Origin: Fasciola hepatica | Taxonomy: Eukaryota > Platyhelminthes > Trematoda > Plagiorchiida > Fasciolidae | Reading direction: 5' to 3' | Length of the DNA stretch: 64,000 nucleotides | NCBI GenBank assembly: GCA_948099385.1 | Contig: CANUEZ040000183.1 | Coordinates: 8,155,250 to 8,219,249, forward strand | Shown: positions 19,909-34,900 of the stretch, one piece after another | Layout: the number at the start of each line of letters is the position of its first letter | Numbering within the stretch: the first letter of the stretch is position 1 | Program-made: the position numbers and the translations under genes | The notes under the pieces: model-generated | The model's database searches: none | What the model was told of the DNA's origin: nothing | Seen by the model: only the letters and a program-made list of their open reading frames with translations

Positions 19909-22900
19909 GTAAGTTTGTACTGCATTGTATACAATTGCTCAGGAAAGCCCATGGTACTCAACATTTCTTGCGTATCTTAGTTCGTTATACCTTGCATATG
20001 GTTTCGTCGTGGCTCATGTTCCAGCAGTGATGAGCAATTTCCGCCGTTTGGTTATCTGCTTGTTCTTGAATTAGCTTATTAGTTCGAGGCTAAAACCCAG
20101 CAATTCTCAGGTCTTGTTTTCTTCACTGGATATTTTCGACAATCTGAAAGAAAGCTGAACAGCGGGAGAGGGTTTCAGGATGCAGGCCATACCGAGAGAT
20201 ACCCGAGGCGTCGAGTACTTGGTGAACTCAGAAGTCGTGAGGCCGATCAACAGGCTATCCATCCCAGCGGAGCTGGTTGTAGTGATGGGATTGGACTCCC
20301 AAGTCAGGGGCTATGAGAGCACTGTGAACTTTTAGAGTGGGTTTTTCGTACTGGATCATCTATGCATGGGATGATCTACCGGCTGATATGGTGACTACGG
20401 ACTAGGTGGTACAGTTTAAGGTCCTTGTGAACCTTTGCTGGTCAGACGCGTTCCCTGAGGGCAACCAGTCTAACACTCCACCAGCAAAATTGAGTGCAGC
20501 TCTCATTCTACTGCTTCCATCTGTATTCCACTCCTCTTCAAAGTCCACCGTTATCCCCTTGCACTCAATCTTCCCGTGTTAGTATCTTATGCCAGACGCT
20601 TCTGTATGAATGGTGCTCGTGGGAGATAGTCCTGTGCAAGGACCCAATTTGTAACCGTGGGGTTGCTGTGCTTCTGACAGAGCCAAGTACTAACTGTAGC
20701 GTTCTGGATGTCCCTAAAGGTTTCGAAAGCGAATGGTACACGTCCTGGGATCAGAAATGGATTGCTTTTCACCGGTGGACTGATTTTGTCGGAAAAAGAT
20801 GGAAACCATTGTGGATAGCAGACGAACATTCCCACCACTGTTTGTTGTGCTTTTGCATCCCATGTAGGTGGAAATTCCTGCATGGGTCGTGTTTTTTCAG
20901 GGTCTGGTTTAACTACCCTTTTATGGACTAGGAAACCGAGAAGACAGATCACTTTGGATGAAGCAGTAATTTTGGCTTCGTTGAGCGTAATTCCACACCG
21001 CTAGTCCGTTTGGAGAGAAGTAAAATCATGGTTGTATTCGTCTTGGATTTGTCCTCGGATGGTAACGTTATCGACACGCAGATGTGTCACGGATACCTTC
21101 ATTTTTCACCATTTAACCGATCATACGTCGGGAATAGGCGACGCCGTTCGTCACATTAAAGGGGATGCATCGGAATTGGAAGCTTCATACGCTGCGTATG
21201 GTTCCTCTGCCTCGACTATTTGGATTTGGTGGTAGACGCTCTTGAGGTCGAGACTGCTGTAGAGTTCGTAACGTAAAATATTCTGGACCATTTTGCCCAG
21301 TGGGGTACGCATCCAAGTAGTTAAAGCGATTAATGGTTTGACTGTAATCAATCATCACTCGTTGGCTGTAGTTGACGTTCCTTGTTACGAGCACTTGGGC
21401 AGTCGAGGGTTCGACGGTATCATCTGTCAGTAGGCGTATAAGCCGTTCATCTTCTGGGATGTAGCGCTTTGATTTGTTTACGATAAGTCTGCAGTCCAAA
21501 GATAGATCGGAGAATAGCAGTAATAATTCTGTTTTGGCGGCGGGTATTCCGCAGAGAATTAAAGTGTCTCGCTGGTCACCAAAAGGTATCTGGACCTTCT
21601 CGTGAAGAGTGAGGAAATCATGCCCAAGTGGTATATCGACCCACAGGTTTGGTAATACTAGGTGTTTAAAATGTTTGTGCATCATATGTTTATATTGGAT
21701 AGGCACAACAATGACCCGTGGTGGGTCAGAACAGTGAAGTCGACGCCATAGTGATCTTTGAGTCTATGGACTGGGGTTCCCAATTGTAAGTGCGCACAAC
21801 TGTAGGAGAAATGTAGCTGTAAGAACTGCCAGTATCGATCAATGCTTGACGAGGCGTTCCAATAACAGGAATACTGGTAGCTGCGTGTGATAAGCAGTTA
21901 AAAGTTGCAGATAAATACATGTTGGATAGAAAGGGGTCGAGGGCAGAACTCACGTGGTGTTTTGTGAGCTTGGATTCATAAACACGTTGGAAATGGTTCA
22001 GTTTACCGCACGTTTTACAAGTTGCTTGTCGGGCTGGACATTTAGAACGGGGGTGTCTGCTGTACCCACAAAAGTAACGTCTGACCAACGGCTGCCAGAA
22101 CATGTGCTAGGATAAGTAGGGGATGTGACAGGTATGCATGAACTGAAAGGGTTCGAACAGCAAAAGAATGGTTTATTATTTGTGTGTGGTTGTGACTGTT
22201 TATGAGCCAGTTCGATAGACCTGGCAAATTTGTACGCCTCGTCAAGGTTTAATTCATGTGGAAGATGCTTTTCGCAGGTTGTTGAGGGCTTCAGATCTGG
22301 TGTTAAGGTGTCACGTATAGATTCGTCTGTATGTTTCAATGCGGTGTCTGCTTTGAAGTCAATTGCTTGCTAAGGATTTAAGTTTTTGCAAGGACTGATC
22401 GACAACTTATCCGTTTTCTTGCTTACAGGTTCCCAGATGTTTAGCGTATACCACGTTTTTAGGTCGGGGGTAGATTTCCTTCAATGTCCTGATGGCTGAC
22501 CCATACTCAGTACATTCCGAGATGTAATCGTAAGCAGTTAAATCCACAGAATGTATGAGTGTTACGAACCCCGAATAAATATCGCGCGACTGATAACACG
22601 CGATTCCCCGACTGTCGCGCTATAACCGGTGATCGATCCCAGGATAGCCCGCACAAACAAGGAAGAACACAGAAGATAAGACCTTCAGTTCAGCCGTATG
22701 TTTGGTGCTGGACCAAAGGCGGTTGTTGCTCTTCGGCTGCTTATGTGCAATTTTTTTTTAGTTCACCTAAGCGATTGTAATACTTACCCTCCCTTTAATT
22801 GGCCGGAACCTCGTCGTAGTGAAAGACCATAACGCCTAGATGGGCGTGTGTTGTACCGTTTCTGTGACCTGCCTCTTTTCACTATCAACCTCTGAAGACT

Positions 22901-25900
22901 CGAACCAGTTGTAGACAAAATTGAAGAGAAGTTGTTTGACGTTAGCAAGGAGGGCGTCGTGGTGGTCGAAGACCTATCTATACCAGCGATAACGAGGTTA
23001 TACCGTGACATAATATCGTCAGCTATCGCTGCAGTTTCTTCCAGAAATCACCAGCGCGTGACACCCAGTAAGGTAGGAATGTTGCGGGATGAACACTGGG
23101 GCCACATTTCCCCTAAAAGCGGGTCCTCATCTGTCGTCGGTCCTTTCAAATGTTGCATCTCTCGCAGCAGTTCAGAGGGTTTTCTACTTCCAAGCCGGAT
23201 GCTTTAGAGTTGTTGCATACGTTGATCTTATGTTAGGGTCGTGTGAGCAATAATGGTTCCTTTCAATGTCTTGTAGCTGCGGGAAAAGATGATGTCCCTA
23301 ACTTGCTTCGTCACCTCAGGTGCGAGGCGGCCTACTACCCACCGGAAACGGCAGGCGTCACTGGTTATCCGGTGGTTCTCGATTTTCATTTCGACTCGCG
23401 TCAACCAAAGTTCTGGATCGGCGGGCGTAAGTGCCGGTATACGCAGTGTGATCGATCCCACGGTGGGGGTCTGGTGATGATTTCCGTCCAAAGGACATAC
23501 CGTTAGTCATCAACTCGTAGAAGAAAAACCAAAACATTGAGGATAATAAACGATACTACCAGAGACGACGACGATCACGATAAATAAGATACATAAAACG
23601 ATTGAATTGAAAAAACAACAACAACAAAGTTGTACGAGAAAATAATAATAATAAACACTCAAAAACGCATGCAGGCGGGACGAAGAACGGTGTAAAATAC
23701 GGAGACCCATGTGACCTGGGAATCACGTCAAGCTCACCAATTGCAAGGTCGACAAACCTTACCACAGTTCCCTTAGTAAAAGCTGTTATTGTTGCGGACC
23801 GGACGATAGTTGGTTACTGTCCACCACCAAAGTAACCGGCAACGGCGGAGATTCGAACCGCTGACCTCCGAGGTGGTAAGCAAACATTCCGCTTACTTAC
23901 CACCGTAAACCAACATTGAAGGCCTCAGTATCTACCTGGTTGAGTAATCAGTGGTTCGTCTTATTTCACCATAGAAATTTTATGATACGCGCTTCGCAGA
24001 TCCGTCGCACTAAAAATAATATCGCGATATTTCAGCTACCATGTCATAAATCTGGGTATGGGTTTATGAGATGCCTGATAGGAGTAGCACCTCCGAGTTG
24101 GTAAACTATCGTACCCTTGGGATATTGTCCAATTAGTACCCAGCTTTTACCTATAGCTCCACGAAGCTGAAGTATACATCAGCGGCCACACCCCGGCATC
24201 GAGCGGGGTGGGTAGTGATAAGTGGGCTACTGCTCAGAGTTCCCTCTCTTTAAGTCAACCTTTGTCTTCTGTCCTCAACCACCTGTCTTTGCTCCATCTA
24301 TCCACCCATAATGCTCCCACTGATAACACGGTCGATACTGGCAACGATTCACTGTCAAATAGTGTTGGGAATAATCCTCTGTCTGGTAACTCACATTTCC
24401 TCAAGCCCCGTCAGCCTCTGAATCTCGGCTCCTTCAACGTGCGCACACTCATGCAGGTCGGTCAGTAGGCATGTCTAAATCTCACAACAGATTCCCCGAA
24501 GATTGATGTCTGCTGCTTAAGTGAAACGCGTATCCAGGATTCGAGCAGTGTAATTCAACTAACTGCTCCTCGTATCTCATCGAGGTATATTCTGCCTACC
24601 TCAGGAAACGAAGCAGCTAGAGCTGTGGGTCAACGTGGTGTACGAATAATCTTCACTGACAAGGCTGAGGCTGCCCTCTTAGACTGCATCCCTGTAAACA
24701 GTCGTTTATGTGCTGTGAAACACCAAGGGTCAGTTGCCGTTTTAAAAGATAGTTGTGTTAAGCACAATTTGTTTGTGATCTCGGCGTACGCCCCAACGAA
24801 CTGCAGCTCAGACTTGCAGGAAGATGAGTTTTACGATGAACTCGGCACCCTCGTTCGCAGCAGTAAAGGTTCTGACATTGTAGTGCTAGCTGGTGACTTC
24901 AATGCATAAGTTGGCAAACTCAGTGTGTCAGAAGCCTGTTTAGGGGGGCGCTGTGCTTTACCCTTTGAGCGTGCAGATAACGGGGATAGACTTCTCCAGT
25001 TTTGTGCAGACAATCGATTGTTCTTGTCTAGCACAGATTTCCGACACAGCTCGCGTCGCACAGCGACATGGCGCTCTAACTTTACAGGTACTTTGAGTCA
25101 AATTGACCATATCGCCGTAAGCTGTCGGTGGCGCAGTTCGGTTCAGAACTGTAGATCTTACTGGTCCAAGTACGTAGAGTCGGACCATGCATTATTTTTA
25201 ATGCTATTATCTCTCCAGCTCCATGGTTATCGTCGCAAACCGCAAACCGGATTAGCCGTGCAGCGTTTGTGTGATCCAGTTGTTTGCACCCGTTATGAGC
25301 AGAAGTTGGCACATGAGCTAGGATCCACGGAGAACAGTAATGTAGATGAGCATTGGGCTCATATAAAACAGGCGATGCACATGGCAGCAGGTTTTGCCTG
25401 TGGTCCTAGATCCGTTGTCCACCAGAGACACTGGGTCTCGCAAGAGTCGTTGAGTATAATGGAGCAAAAGCGTCAGCTTTCGAACCGTAAGGAGATGAAT
25501 AAGATGCGGAGAAAGCTGCAAAGACAAGTTACGAAAAGCCTTAAGAAGGATCGCGAAAATTGGTGGGTCAAGGTAGCCGAAGAAATGGAAGTGGCAGCTG
25601 CTTCAGGTAACAGTCAAAGACTGTTCAAACTTATTCGTGACACCGGTGGACGGCGAACTCAGGTCAGTGAAACGATTTGCAATAGGAATGGAGAACCCAT
25701 CCATAACAAAAAGCAAAGGCTTGACCGATGGGCCGAGTACTTCAAGGAACAGTTTAGCTGGCCGCACGCTAGTCTAGTTACTCCCGTGTCAACAACTGCG
25801 ACTCCTTGGGTGGTATCACTTGAGCCCCCATCGGAAATAGAAGTAGAGTCATGTATTTGATTACTAAGACGGGGGAAAGCGGCAGGTCCCGACGAACTTC

Positions 25901-28900
25901 CTCCAGTTCTTTTCAAACTGGGTGGTGAGGCGTTGATAAAATCACCTACCGCCTTGGTCCGTGACATTTGGAACGAGGAGCTTATTCCGTTAATATGGAG
26001 CGAGTCATTGATTGTTCCCATCTTCAAGAAGGGAATACGCAATGACTGCAGTAATCATCGTGGGATTAGCTTAATCCCGATAGTCACCAAAGTATTAGGT
26101 TCGATTTTGCTGCACCGTCTTACACCGGCTCGCGAGAGGAATGTCCGCGAACAGCAGGCTGGATTCCGCCCAGGTCGAGGATGTATCGACCAGATTTTTA
26201 CTCTTCGCCGACTACTTGAAACGCGTCACACGCACCGCCGACCGACAATAATGCTTTTCTTAGACCTGAAAGGCGCTTTCGATTTAGTTGATCGAACATC
26301 GGTTTTCAGTGTTCTTCATCGAAAAGGTATGCCCCAGAAGTTCGTGAACCTAATGAGATCATTGTATTCTCATACTTCTGGCCGCGTTAGGGTTTACGGT
26401 GAACTATCCTGGTCGGTTCGAAACGACCAGTAATGTTCGACATGGATGTCCTTTGTCTCCATTCCTGTTCGACTTCGTCATGGACGAAATAATGGACAGT
26501 GTGCAGCAAAATCTTCAGGATGTGGGCGTCGAACTAGGAAATAGTGAAAAGCTATGTGACCTAGATTACGCGGACGACGTTGTCTGCTTGTTCGAGTGCA
26601 CGGAACATGCTCAGCGTGCACTAGATAATCTCGCAAGAGCTGTAGCTCCATTCGGCATGCGCTTTGCACCTTCAAAGTGCAAGGTGATGTTACATGACTA
26701 GACGTCAACAATTCCGAGCTTGATGCTCGATGGGGAGGTGCTGTCAGTTGTCGACCACTTCACCTAACTCGGCAGCGTCTTGACGACGGATGGGAGCACA
26801 GTAGTAGAGGTGAGTACGCGGATATCCAAAGCTCGAGCGGCGTACGCTGGACTGAAGCACTTGTGGCGCCGACCTGATATTTCACTGAAGTTGAAAGGTC
26901 GTGTATACTGTGCCACTGTGCGTTCAGTTTTGTTGTATGGTTGCGAAACTTGGAGTATGCGTGCTGAAGATATTCGTCGTCTTGAGGTTTTCGACCATCG
27001 ATGTTTACGTAGTATCGCTAGGATTGGGTGGAATAGCCGAGTAAGCAACGATGAGGTAAGAAAGCGAGTATTGGGTATTAATTCGGAGGACGTTCTGTCA
27101 CAGCGTATCCAACTTAGTAGACTTCGTTGGTTGGGACACGTGTTACGTATGGCAAACACACGTCTACCGTACCGTGTCCTATTCTCCGTTCCTCCTAGGG
27201 AGTGGAAGAGACCACGTGGAGGTCAACAGATGACGTGGCAGCGAGGAATGAGAAAATGTACAACAGACCTAGGAAAAGTAGGTGCTTCACGTCTTCGTGG
27301 TTGGGGTCCAAAAGATCCGTCTACCAGTTGGCTGGAGACACTGAAGGATATGACAGCGAACCGCGAACAGTGGCGATTGTGTTGTCACTTTCTATCGAAT
27401 CAGAATGTTTGATCGATGTGCTTTTGTACAGTTAGACTGTGTATTCTGTCTGTTGTCTGCTAGGGCATTCTTTCCTTTTCCCACCCGTGTAGGTCCACTT
27501 CCTGTGCATCTTGTACATTCATACTTTCTATTTCAACGTGCAACATGGTGAGAAAGGCAGTGGTCAGTGGGGCTTGCCCTACTGTTTAACGCTGTACGAT
27601 GATGATGATGACACCCCGGCAAACCGCTTGACAGGCTGATCAAACATTTTACGGGTAACCGGGGTTCAAGTAGCTCGGTAAGATAATATGCGGCATGCAG
27701 AGACACCTACCTCTGAATGGGCGAATGAGATTTACTATATGACCCAACGGCTACAAAGAAAATCTGTCGAATTAGCAGAACTGTATGGATCCCCAGATTG
27801 GATTCAATTCAACCGAATGCCGCAGGAGCGCTTAGGCAGCCAACTGTAATCGTGCATCAACACGTTGCTCTCTTGCAGCTTGCACTTAGTTGCGCAAAGG
27901 CTCAAGGTATGCCCTCGAAAAATGCCGAGTGACGCTGGAGATGTCTCTTGTACCATACACCCGTGAAACGTCATAATCATGTCGTCTACATGCTCTGCTA
28001 TCCATGCTACGGCTGGACCGACGTCTGCAAGGACCTTGCGGCCAACCGCCTAGCATGAGCAGTCGCGATCAGAGACACTCATGAAGTCGGCTTATCCTCC
28101 CCAAGGAGCCAACTGTTTTAAAATAAAGTGGATAGGCGCCCAATAATTTATATCGGTTGGTAGTTTGGCTGTAATCAATTACCATGCATATTTTATCTTT
28201 CATTTGCTGTTAAAAGCACGCCATGATCAAGTTGACGTCTCAATGATGCTGTCTTCTGAATTCTGCTGGATCTCTGATCGAATGAATATCTCATCCTCAG
28301 AATTATGAACGCGTGATTTAGTTGCAATAGGCTTCCAATTGGGTAAAAAGTTCTTAAACAGGGAAAGTAGTTCAGTACGTGAAGCTGTCACACTACGAAG
28401 GGAGAGGGTCAATTTGCTGCCACTAAATGGAATCTCAACTGAAGTGTGAAATTTTGAAAAATCATGTTCCAGTAATGCATCCACACACGAAAGCAACTGT
28501 GACCCGCCAAACACCGCGGAAATCACAGAGATGATAAACAAACTGAAAGACAGAAAGGCTGCTGGGGAAGATGGCATCCCTCCAGAAGTGTATAAAGCAT
28601 GTTCATCGTCATTGATTGACAGGTTGTGTACACTTTTTGGTTCCGTTTGGAGAGCGGAAGCATTTCCATCGGACTGGGGAATGTCCATACTGCTGCCCAT
28701 TCCGAAGAAAGGTGATAAATCGGCATGCGAGAACTACCGAGGGATCAGCCTGATCGATGTGGCCGCAAAGATCTTTGGTTCGTTGTTACTAACCCGTTTT
28801 TCCGAGGCAAGAGACCAGCGCACTCGCCCGAACCAAGGGGGTTTCCGCCGTGGCAGAGGCTGTGTGGATCAAATCTTCACACTGCGCCGAATACTGGAGC

Positions 28901-31900
28901 ACCGCTATAAGTTCCAGCAGCCGACGGTAGCTTGTTTCATCGACTTCCGGGCAGCTTTTGATTCGGTGAACCGCGAGTCTCTTTGGACCATAATCCAATC
29001 CGATGGAATGCCCGATAAGCTTTTAAGGCTGTTGAGGGGATACTACTCGAAAACCGGTGCTAGGGTTCGTATGTACGGTGAAGAGTCCCGCGAGTTCACA
29101 CTCACTACCGGAGTTAGGCAGGGCTGTCCCCTCTCACCGGTGCTGTTCAACTACGCCATCGATTGGACAATGCGACAGGCATTACACAACTACCCTGGCG
29201 TTCAGCTTAGCCAGGAAATATACATCTCGGACCTGGAGTTCGCGGATGATATTGTCGTGCTTGGAGACTCTCCCGTTACGCTACAACCAATCCTCGACCG
29301 AATCAATTCCTTCGCGAGGTCCATCGGACTTGAAGTAAACTCGACCAAAACAAAGGCTTTCACAACCCATCTGGGCCCGACAATTCAACAACTGTCGATG
29401 AATGACCAACCAGTCGAATACGTCCCTTCATTCAAATACCTAGGCTCAACTCTGCTTCCGAACGGCCAGGCAAAAGATGAAGTGGTATTACGGATCGACA
29501 GCGCCAGGAGAGCCTTTCTTCAGCTAAGACGTACGCTGTGGACTCGCAGTGAAATCAGATTAAGAACCAAACTCGTGTTTACCGTGCTGCCATCCGGCCC
29601 GTACTCATCTATGGCTGCGAAACCTGACCACTACGAGCTGAGGATACCAGAAGGCTGGAGGTTTTCGACCACTGGTGCCTGCGGCAAATCCTCAAAGTCA
29701 AGTGGCGCGACAGGGTGTCCAACGACGAGGTAAGGAGACGATGCTGTGATATCGATGCTCTCCCCGTCCTCCTTCAACGTCGACGACTTCAGTGGTTCGG
29801 CCATACGCTTCGGCGACCCGAGTCGGAGCTAACCAAGCAAACACTCTGCCTCACTCCCTGCCCTGGTTGGCGTTGTCGCCTTGGTGGGCAGCTCAAAACG
29901 TGGACCAGTACAATCGAGAAAGACGTAGAGCTTCTAGGCCTTCGGTCAGTCTATGGAGCCCGGCGATGGAAAAAGAACTGGATCAAGATCTGTACGGAGC
30001 TCGCCTCCGACCGCCGCGCGTGGTCAGCAATGGTTCGTGATATCCATGGAGCCGACTTATCCTCTCGCAGGAGATAATCGCGTAAAAGTAAAAGTAAGTA
30101 TCCACACACAGATGAGGGGGCATGAAAAGTTTGGAATTGCCGTACGAAGTATTCTTTGGACTTAAAATCCCAATCTTGCAACAGCATCTTGCACTTTGCG
30201 GGTGCAAAACGCATACCCAACATTGCTACACAATCCGTCAAGCTTGCAACTTACCTGAGTCTTCAATTAGAAGAACAATGTCGTCTGCATATTCAAGGTC
30301 TGACACTTTTCCACCCGGGAAAAGTTCAACACCACTATCATCACCTGACAAAAGTGTGATCACAAAGTTAAAGAGAAAAGGAGAAAGGGATCAACCGTGA
30401 CGTACACCACTTCTTGTGGTGAACTTTGGTGAAAGAGCACCGTAAGCCCAAACTCTGCTTCGGCTGTTCATGTAAGGAGACTTTATAATGGAAATGAATT
30501 TCTCTGGTACACCCTTCAACAGGAGGCAGCGCCTGAGAACTCTGCGGTCGACTGGGTCGAAGGCCGCTTTGGGATCAAGAAAAACGAGGTTAGTGAGCCT
30601 ATGGAAGGTGTGCCTATGTTCTAGAGTTTGTCGAAGAGTAAAGATGTGATCAACACAACCTCGACCAGGTCTAAATCCGGTTTGATGCTCGCGGAAGCAC
30701 TGTTCAAAGGCGGTTGATAAGCGGTGGAGAGTAATACCAGAAAGCAGTTTAGATGCGATGCTAATCAGACTTATACCCCTGTGGTTTTCACGGGAGGACC
30801 TGTCACCTTATGAATCGGTACGATCACCGATTCACACCAACTCTTTGGAACTTGTTCCCTATCCCATACCAAACAAAGGAGCTATGTCAACTCGAATAAC
30901 AATGTTGAGCCACCGTCTTTGGAAATAGACTGAGGCTACTCATCCAACCCAGCAGCCTTATATCATTTGAGGTAGCTTATCTCACGGAGAACTTCCGCTT
31001 CTGACGGAGGACCGGTATCTACAATCAGAGCTGGAGCTATAATGCTACTTAGCAAACCTGTCGTCGGTAAAGGCCAACTAAACCGTTTTTCAAAGTGCTC
31101 CGCCCAACGAAATAAACGACTCTCCTGAGTTTGAATCAGTGAACCGTTCACCTCTTTGGTCAGTTCACTAATGCCTAGCTTTCGTGGACCGGTATTTTTA
31201 ATTAGACGAAAAAGGTTGTGGCTGTAGCCGATCGCCGCGGCTTTTCCCACCTCTCTACACTTCGCAATCCACCACTGCTCACGGTCGTTTCTCAGGCTCC
31301 GAATCAGTTGGCGTTTAAGGCATCTCCATGCGTCATCATATCTGGGATTCGGAAGAATCGATCTGCGATCATTTAACAGCGCAATCGAGGATGCAGATAT
31401 CCATTGTTTCTGTGTGTCTGGTTGTTTGGCCTTGGGCAGCATTAGCAGCCTCAAATAAAGCCCGCTGAATCTCTGTTCATCGCTCTTCTATATCTTGGGC
31501 ATTTGACTGCATCGATAATCTGGTGAATATTTCTGCTTGGAAAGTAGATCGATGATTATCATCCAGTAGCAGGTGCGGAGGATGGTTGACCTTGGTGTTA
31601 TTTCAGCCGTCGACGAGACGTAGGTTTGATCACCCACGGACAAGAACGTGATCAGTGTCTACAGATGTGAACCGAAATAATTGACAATCTTGAATTGAAC
31701 CGCACCAGCGGTAATCGATGGCAGTGTGGTCGATCTGGGTCCAACACTGAACGCCCAGTAGAACGCCAGTCTAGTCGGTGCTGCTTTTTGTGTGAGCAAT
31801 TTGTACTCGCTAGGAATAGTCCATGGTCGGAACATAGCTGGATAAGTCGGTCACCGATATCGATTCGGTCGGCTGAAACGCATAATCGGCCTCTCATATT

Positions 31901-34900
31901 CTCCGTCCTGTCTAGGATTCCAACTTGAGCATCTAAATCACTATCAACAACCATGGTGTCCGTAGAGCCCACGGTGAGGAGCAGTCAAGACAAATCTTGA
32001 TAGAATTCGTCTTTAGCCTCAGGAGAGCTACAGTCAGTTGGGGCATACACAGAAACGACAAACAGGCATCGGCGCTTCAGTCTGGTGCTGCTGACATGCA
32101 CAGAACCATTTAAATAAACCACACACAGACGACTGCTGACTACTATTCAGTCAAGCAGTGCACACAGTTTTCATGCTCAGAGCGATGCTAACGCCAGCTT
32201 GACAGCGAGCACTAGACACCGGATCACTCGACACGCGAAGAGCGAAACGAGAAGCCGAGCTTGTATCAGGGGAGCGAAGTAATAACACTAAATTTGGGTC
32301 TTTTATACGTGTTTCGGAGACATAATACACGTCTGTGTTAAAGGTTTCAAGGTTTCCTAGCTAGGGCAGTTTGTTGCCCCGATTGGCAAAGTGTGCAAAC
32401 GTTGAAAGTGAAGAGGATGCTTAAGTCGGAAAATGGATTCTCTTTCTTCCGCTACCTCTAAGTTGCTACCTGTGCCGAGAGTGAAAAGTTCACGGTTGCG
32501 ACTCATTGTGGCCTCGTATCCATTCGGAATCGGGATGTAAAGGATGAAGAGTATAGAGGTGAGAAATGCTTCCCAAGGGACCGCTGGAGACATCTGGGCA
32601 TATCATACTTCGCGGCTGCCCACACCGCAGAAGGAGTTCTTCTTTTGGAACCCCAACCGAAGCCTTTGACTCAAAAGTCCCACCTACAAGGCAGTGGGAC
32701 GTTAACCCAGCACGGGAACGTGACCGAAGCACCCGTGAAGGAACTTCTGGTCTGTCACGTGAGACCTGATTGTTGCAAACATTCTGTCTTATCTTCGCTG
32801 GTGCTTTGTTATCGATCCATTTTTCGGATTCAGTCCTCAATCCCATGCCCCCTTTGGAGCAAGCGGAACGTTGACAGCAGAATTCCTTGGGCCGGGGGCT
32901 GCCCAGTTTGGGCGGGCGATAGCTGCCCAATGAAGTGCAATGACTTGTCCCACCATCGAGAGGAACTCCAGGTATTCTAATTCTACGTCCATCTAGTGGA
33001 GGTTTTTAGGCTGGTAAACTGTTTCTCTCCATGTTTGTTCGCTGGAGTGTCCTCTCTAGGGGCATATTGGTTAGAACCAGATATTGCTCAGCAACTGGTG
33101 CACGTTGCAACTAAGTAGTGCGCGAAGACTTCACTGGGCTGCCTGAAGAACAATTTTTCTAGAGTTTGAATGGCATCGTTGTATGAAGTGCATTCAGTTG
33201 CGTAGTCGTTTACGGTAGGAGAGGTATAGTTGTACAGGAAGTCTAGTTCCTTGGAATCGTCTACGCCGATTTTGGAGAGAAATGTGTCAAGCGTGCGGAA
33301 TCAGTGTCGCCAAATTCTCGAAAAAGCAGTTGAGTTCTTATCTCCGTCGATTCGCTCAGGACGTCGATAGCGTTCTCTTTTGAGACGATGCGTATGTCGA
33401 ATAAATTGATTAAGTATATGCTTGCGAAATCTGAGTGGCTGAGATTGACAGAAAACAGGCTCGTAATTTAGGATTTATTCGACTTACAGCTAAATGGTTT
33501 GAGCTGAGATCAATGAAGATGGAAGTTCAGAACGATTATGATAAAACTAGGGTAGATACAAAATAGGGACTGAACATTGCGCAGGTTCGTCATACCGTGG
33601 TCAAATTCGTCAATAAAATGCTCCAGCATCGAGTCCTAAACGAACCTCAACCGACTCAGACAGTTGGATGCATTTGAATTTTCGACGCAAACTCAAGCCT
33701 CTGAGCCGACCCGACACAGCACATCCAGTTGCGTTTAACACGTAGCAATGTTGCGCGCGTATAAAAAGAGCGGTCATGCAAATTTTTTTCGATCAACGTT
33801 CTCATTGTAGCCAAACTGGTGGTGCCGAAGAAAAGTGTCTGGTTCACTATATGGATGCACAATGTTTACTAACCAGCAGTGCAATCAGCCATTTCTTCAC
33901 AGTGCATAATTCGGGTGGACGCTTAGGCGACTCAAACGGCTTCTACACTTTTTCGGCTACAGGTAGGCGGAAGTGACAGATACCTCGGCAGAAGAGACGC
34001 GACTGAGTGTACATTTTGATACACCGCACTTGTGTTTACCAACTGGCAAAATGCGTTCTTGAAGAGTTCCCTCTCTGTTATTCAACCTTTGTCTTCTGTC
34101 CTTAACCATCCCTCTTTGCCCCATCTATCCACCCATAATGCTCCCACTGATAACACGGTCGATACTCGCAACGATTCACTGTCAAACAGTGTCGGGAATA
34201 ATTCTCTGTTTGGTAACTCACATTTTCTCAAGCCCCGTCAGCCTCTGAATCTCGGCTCCTTCAACGTGCGTACACTCATGCAGGTCGGTCAGTAGGCATG
34301 TCTAAATCTCAACAGATTCCCCGAAGATTGATGTCTGCTGCTTAAGTGAAACGCGTATCCAGGATTCGAGCAGTGTAATTCAACTAACTGCTCCTCGTAT
34401 CTCATCGAGGTATATTCTGCCTACCTCAGGAAACGAAGCAGCTAGAGCTGTGGGTCAACGTGGTGTACGAATAATCTTCACTGACAAGGCTGAGGCTGCC
34501 CTCTTAGACTGCATCCCTGTAAACAGTCGTTTATGTGCTGTGAAACACCAAGGGTCAGTTGCCGTTTTAAAAGATAGTTGTGTTAAGCACAATTTGTTTG
34601 TGATCTCGGCGTACGCCCCAACGAACTGCAGCTCAGACTTGCAGGAAGATGAGTTTTACGATGAACTCGGCACCCTCGTTCGCAGCAGTAAAGGTTCTGA
34701 CATTGTAGTGCTAGCTGGTGACTTCAATGCATAAGTTGGCAAACTCAGTGTGTCAGAAGCCTGTTTAGGGGGGCGCTGTGCTTTACCCTTTGAGCGTGCA
34801 GATAACGGGGATAGACTTCTCCAGTTTTGTGCAGACAATCGATTGTTCTTGTCTAGCACAGATTTCCGACACAGCTCGCGTCGCACAGCGACATGGCGCT

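Larger units (their letters stand above)
24238..31452. repeat. segmental duplication, first copy
   Basis: Partner of 34062-41277. It ends where copy 2 jumps, at the CTC at 31450-31452; copy 1 goes on into the rest of LINE-c. Confidence 0.93.

Noticed and set aside
19774..19980. 68-codon frame taken as a whole small gene
   Set aside because: Its start is GTG and its end past 19908 is intron; the real coding part is TMEM208 exon 1.
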